A stretch of 64,000 bases of DNA, taken from Odontocerum albicorne. Taxonomy: Eukaryota; Arthropoda; Insecta; Trichoptera; Odontoceridae. Under the pieces are notes generated by a model. It did not search any database, had not been told where the DNA came from, and worked only from the letters and a program-made list of their open reading frames with translations. Shown here piece after piece: positions 63,340 to 64,000 of the stretch. The stretch lies in assembly GCA_949825065.1 (NCBI GenBank), contig OX463849.1, positions 31,112,043 to 31,176,042 of the forward strand. The letters are read 5' to 3'. Within the stretch, counting starts at the first letter, position 1, and the number at the start of each line of letters is the position of its first letter. The position numbers and the translations under genes were made by a program.

Positions 63340-64000
63340 GAAAATGGTAAAAAATATTTTATTCAAAGTATTGCCCATCGCTAGCTACATATTTTCCCCA
63401 TCTCTCTGGCAATTTGTGGATGCCATGCCAAAAAAACTGTTGTTCTTTTGAGGCAAACCAATCATCAAGTCATTTTCGTAAGAAGTGAAGCGCTGCTCAG
63501 CAAGTGCGTGTCCCATCGATGCAAATAAGTAGTAATCGGATGGAGCCAAGTCTGGTGAGTAAGCCGCATGCGAAAGTATTTGTAAACTAAACGCCTCAAC
63601 CGTTTCCATGACCGGTTTTGCTGTGTGCGATGGTGCATTATCATGAAGCAAAACCACTTTGTGTTGCCTCTTTTGATATTCTGGTTGTTTTTCACGCAAT
63701 GCTTGGTTCAAATCCATCATTTGTTGTCGGTAGCGTTCAGTATTAACGGTTTCACCAGGTTTTAGCAGCTCATAATAGATAACACCCTTCTGATCCCACC
63801 AAATAAGATCATTGTCTTCCGTCCATAGCGATTTTGCCTTGCAGTCGATATCGCTGGTTTGCTTGAAGTTACCCGTGATCGTTTACGCTTAGGATTCTCG
63901 AAATATATCCATTTTTCATCGCCAGTCCCAATTCGATGGAGAAATGATTTTCTTTTGTACCTGGCGAGCAGCATTTTGCAAGTGGTTTTTCAGTTTTCCT
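63340..64000 (-). pseudogene. Mauritiana-like mariner transposase, partial, frameshifted
   Basis: Minus: MLLARYKRKSFLHRIGTGDE KW (first catalytic D), then a frame change around 63720-63840, LHDNAPSHT, and 34 residues on SPDLAPSDYY, with ASMGHALAEQRFTSYEN. C-terminal frame broken again near 63470. The N-terminal part lies right of the window. Confidence 0.85.

Larger units (their letters stand above)
60298..64000. other. C2CD5 intron 10, not ended in window
   Basis: Occupied almost wholly by mariners (60532-61863; 61972-64000 with 62030-63322 nested). No further C2CD5 exon recognised. Confidence 0.6.
61972..64000 (-). mobile_element. Mos1/Mboumar-like mariner, nested host copy, runs off window
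   Basis: Left end TCAGGTCTGTAAATATGAAA CCGG after TA (61970-61971), typical of the mauritiana subfamily. The mariner 62030-63322 is inserted 58 bp inside, and the transposase continues at about 63370-64000 on minus. The right end is beyond the window. That the left end and the coding part belong to one element is inferred. Confidence 0.6.

Overview
The window is AT-rich animal DNA, almost certainly from an insect or close arthropod. It has GT-AG introns of 1-9 kb, dense mariner-type transposons (mauritiana-like, DD41D rosa-like and others), CR1-like and RTE-like LINE relics and tRNA-derived SINEs. The order cannot be fixed from sequence alone. No bacterial genes, rRNA, CRISPR array or functional tRNA is present.

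Left region (1-12 kb): two related first exons of small secreted peptides lie on the minus strand (731-811 and 11219-11317). The second joins in phase with exons 9491-9580 and 9027-9089 to give an 83-residue prepropeptide with a signal peptide, a short acidic propeptide, a furin-type RxKR site and a 41-residue cysteine-free mature peptide. I do not recognise the family. The space around them is repeat debris, including a 402-bp (AT)n tract grown inside a LINE tail.

Middle (12-24 kb): CR1-like and RTE-like LINE relics, then a three-exon minus-strand gene (17901-22320) encoding a 106-residue protein that aligns without gaps to the start of SKA2, a kinetochore Ska complex subunit. It is head-to-head with the next gene, with about 2 kb between the start codons.

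Right region (24.3-64 kb): one gene on the plus strand, the orthologue of C2CD5 (CDP138), a C2-domain protein of vesicle and membrane traffic. Ten coding exons are placed (24312-60297, 1323 complete codons) and the C-terminal part lies beyond the window. Exon 6 is a 2.57-kb serine-rich, probably disordered block with no counterpart of that size in the vertebrate protein. The introns hold at least eight mariner-superfamily copies from several subfamilies. Two lie with their ends exactly 24 bp upstream of an exon (exons 5 and 10), and two have a transposase interrupted by a single in-frame stop.

The least expected pattern is shared by three non-autonomous TTAA (piggyBac-like) elements (7122-7365, 20492-20734, 33147-33899). 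Each carries, at one end only, two GC-rich palindromes centred about 28 bp and 71 bp from the terminus (43 bp apart), although the palindrome sequence differs completely between the three.
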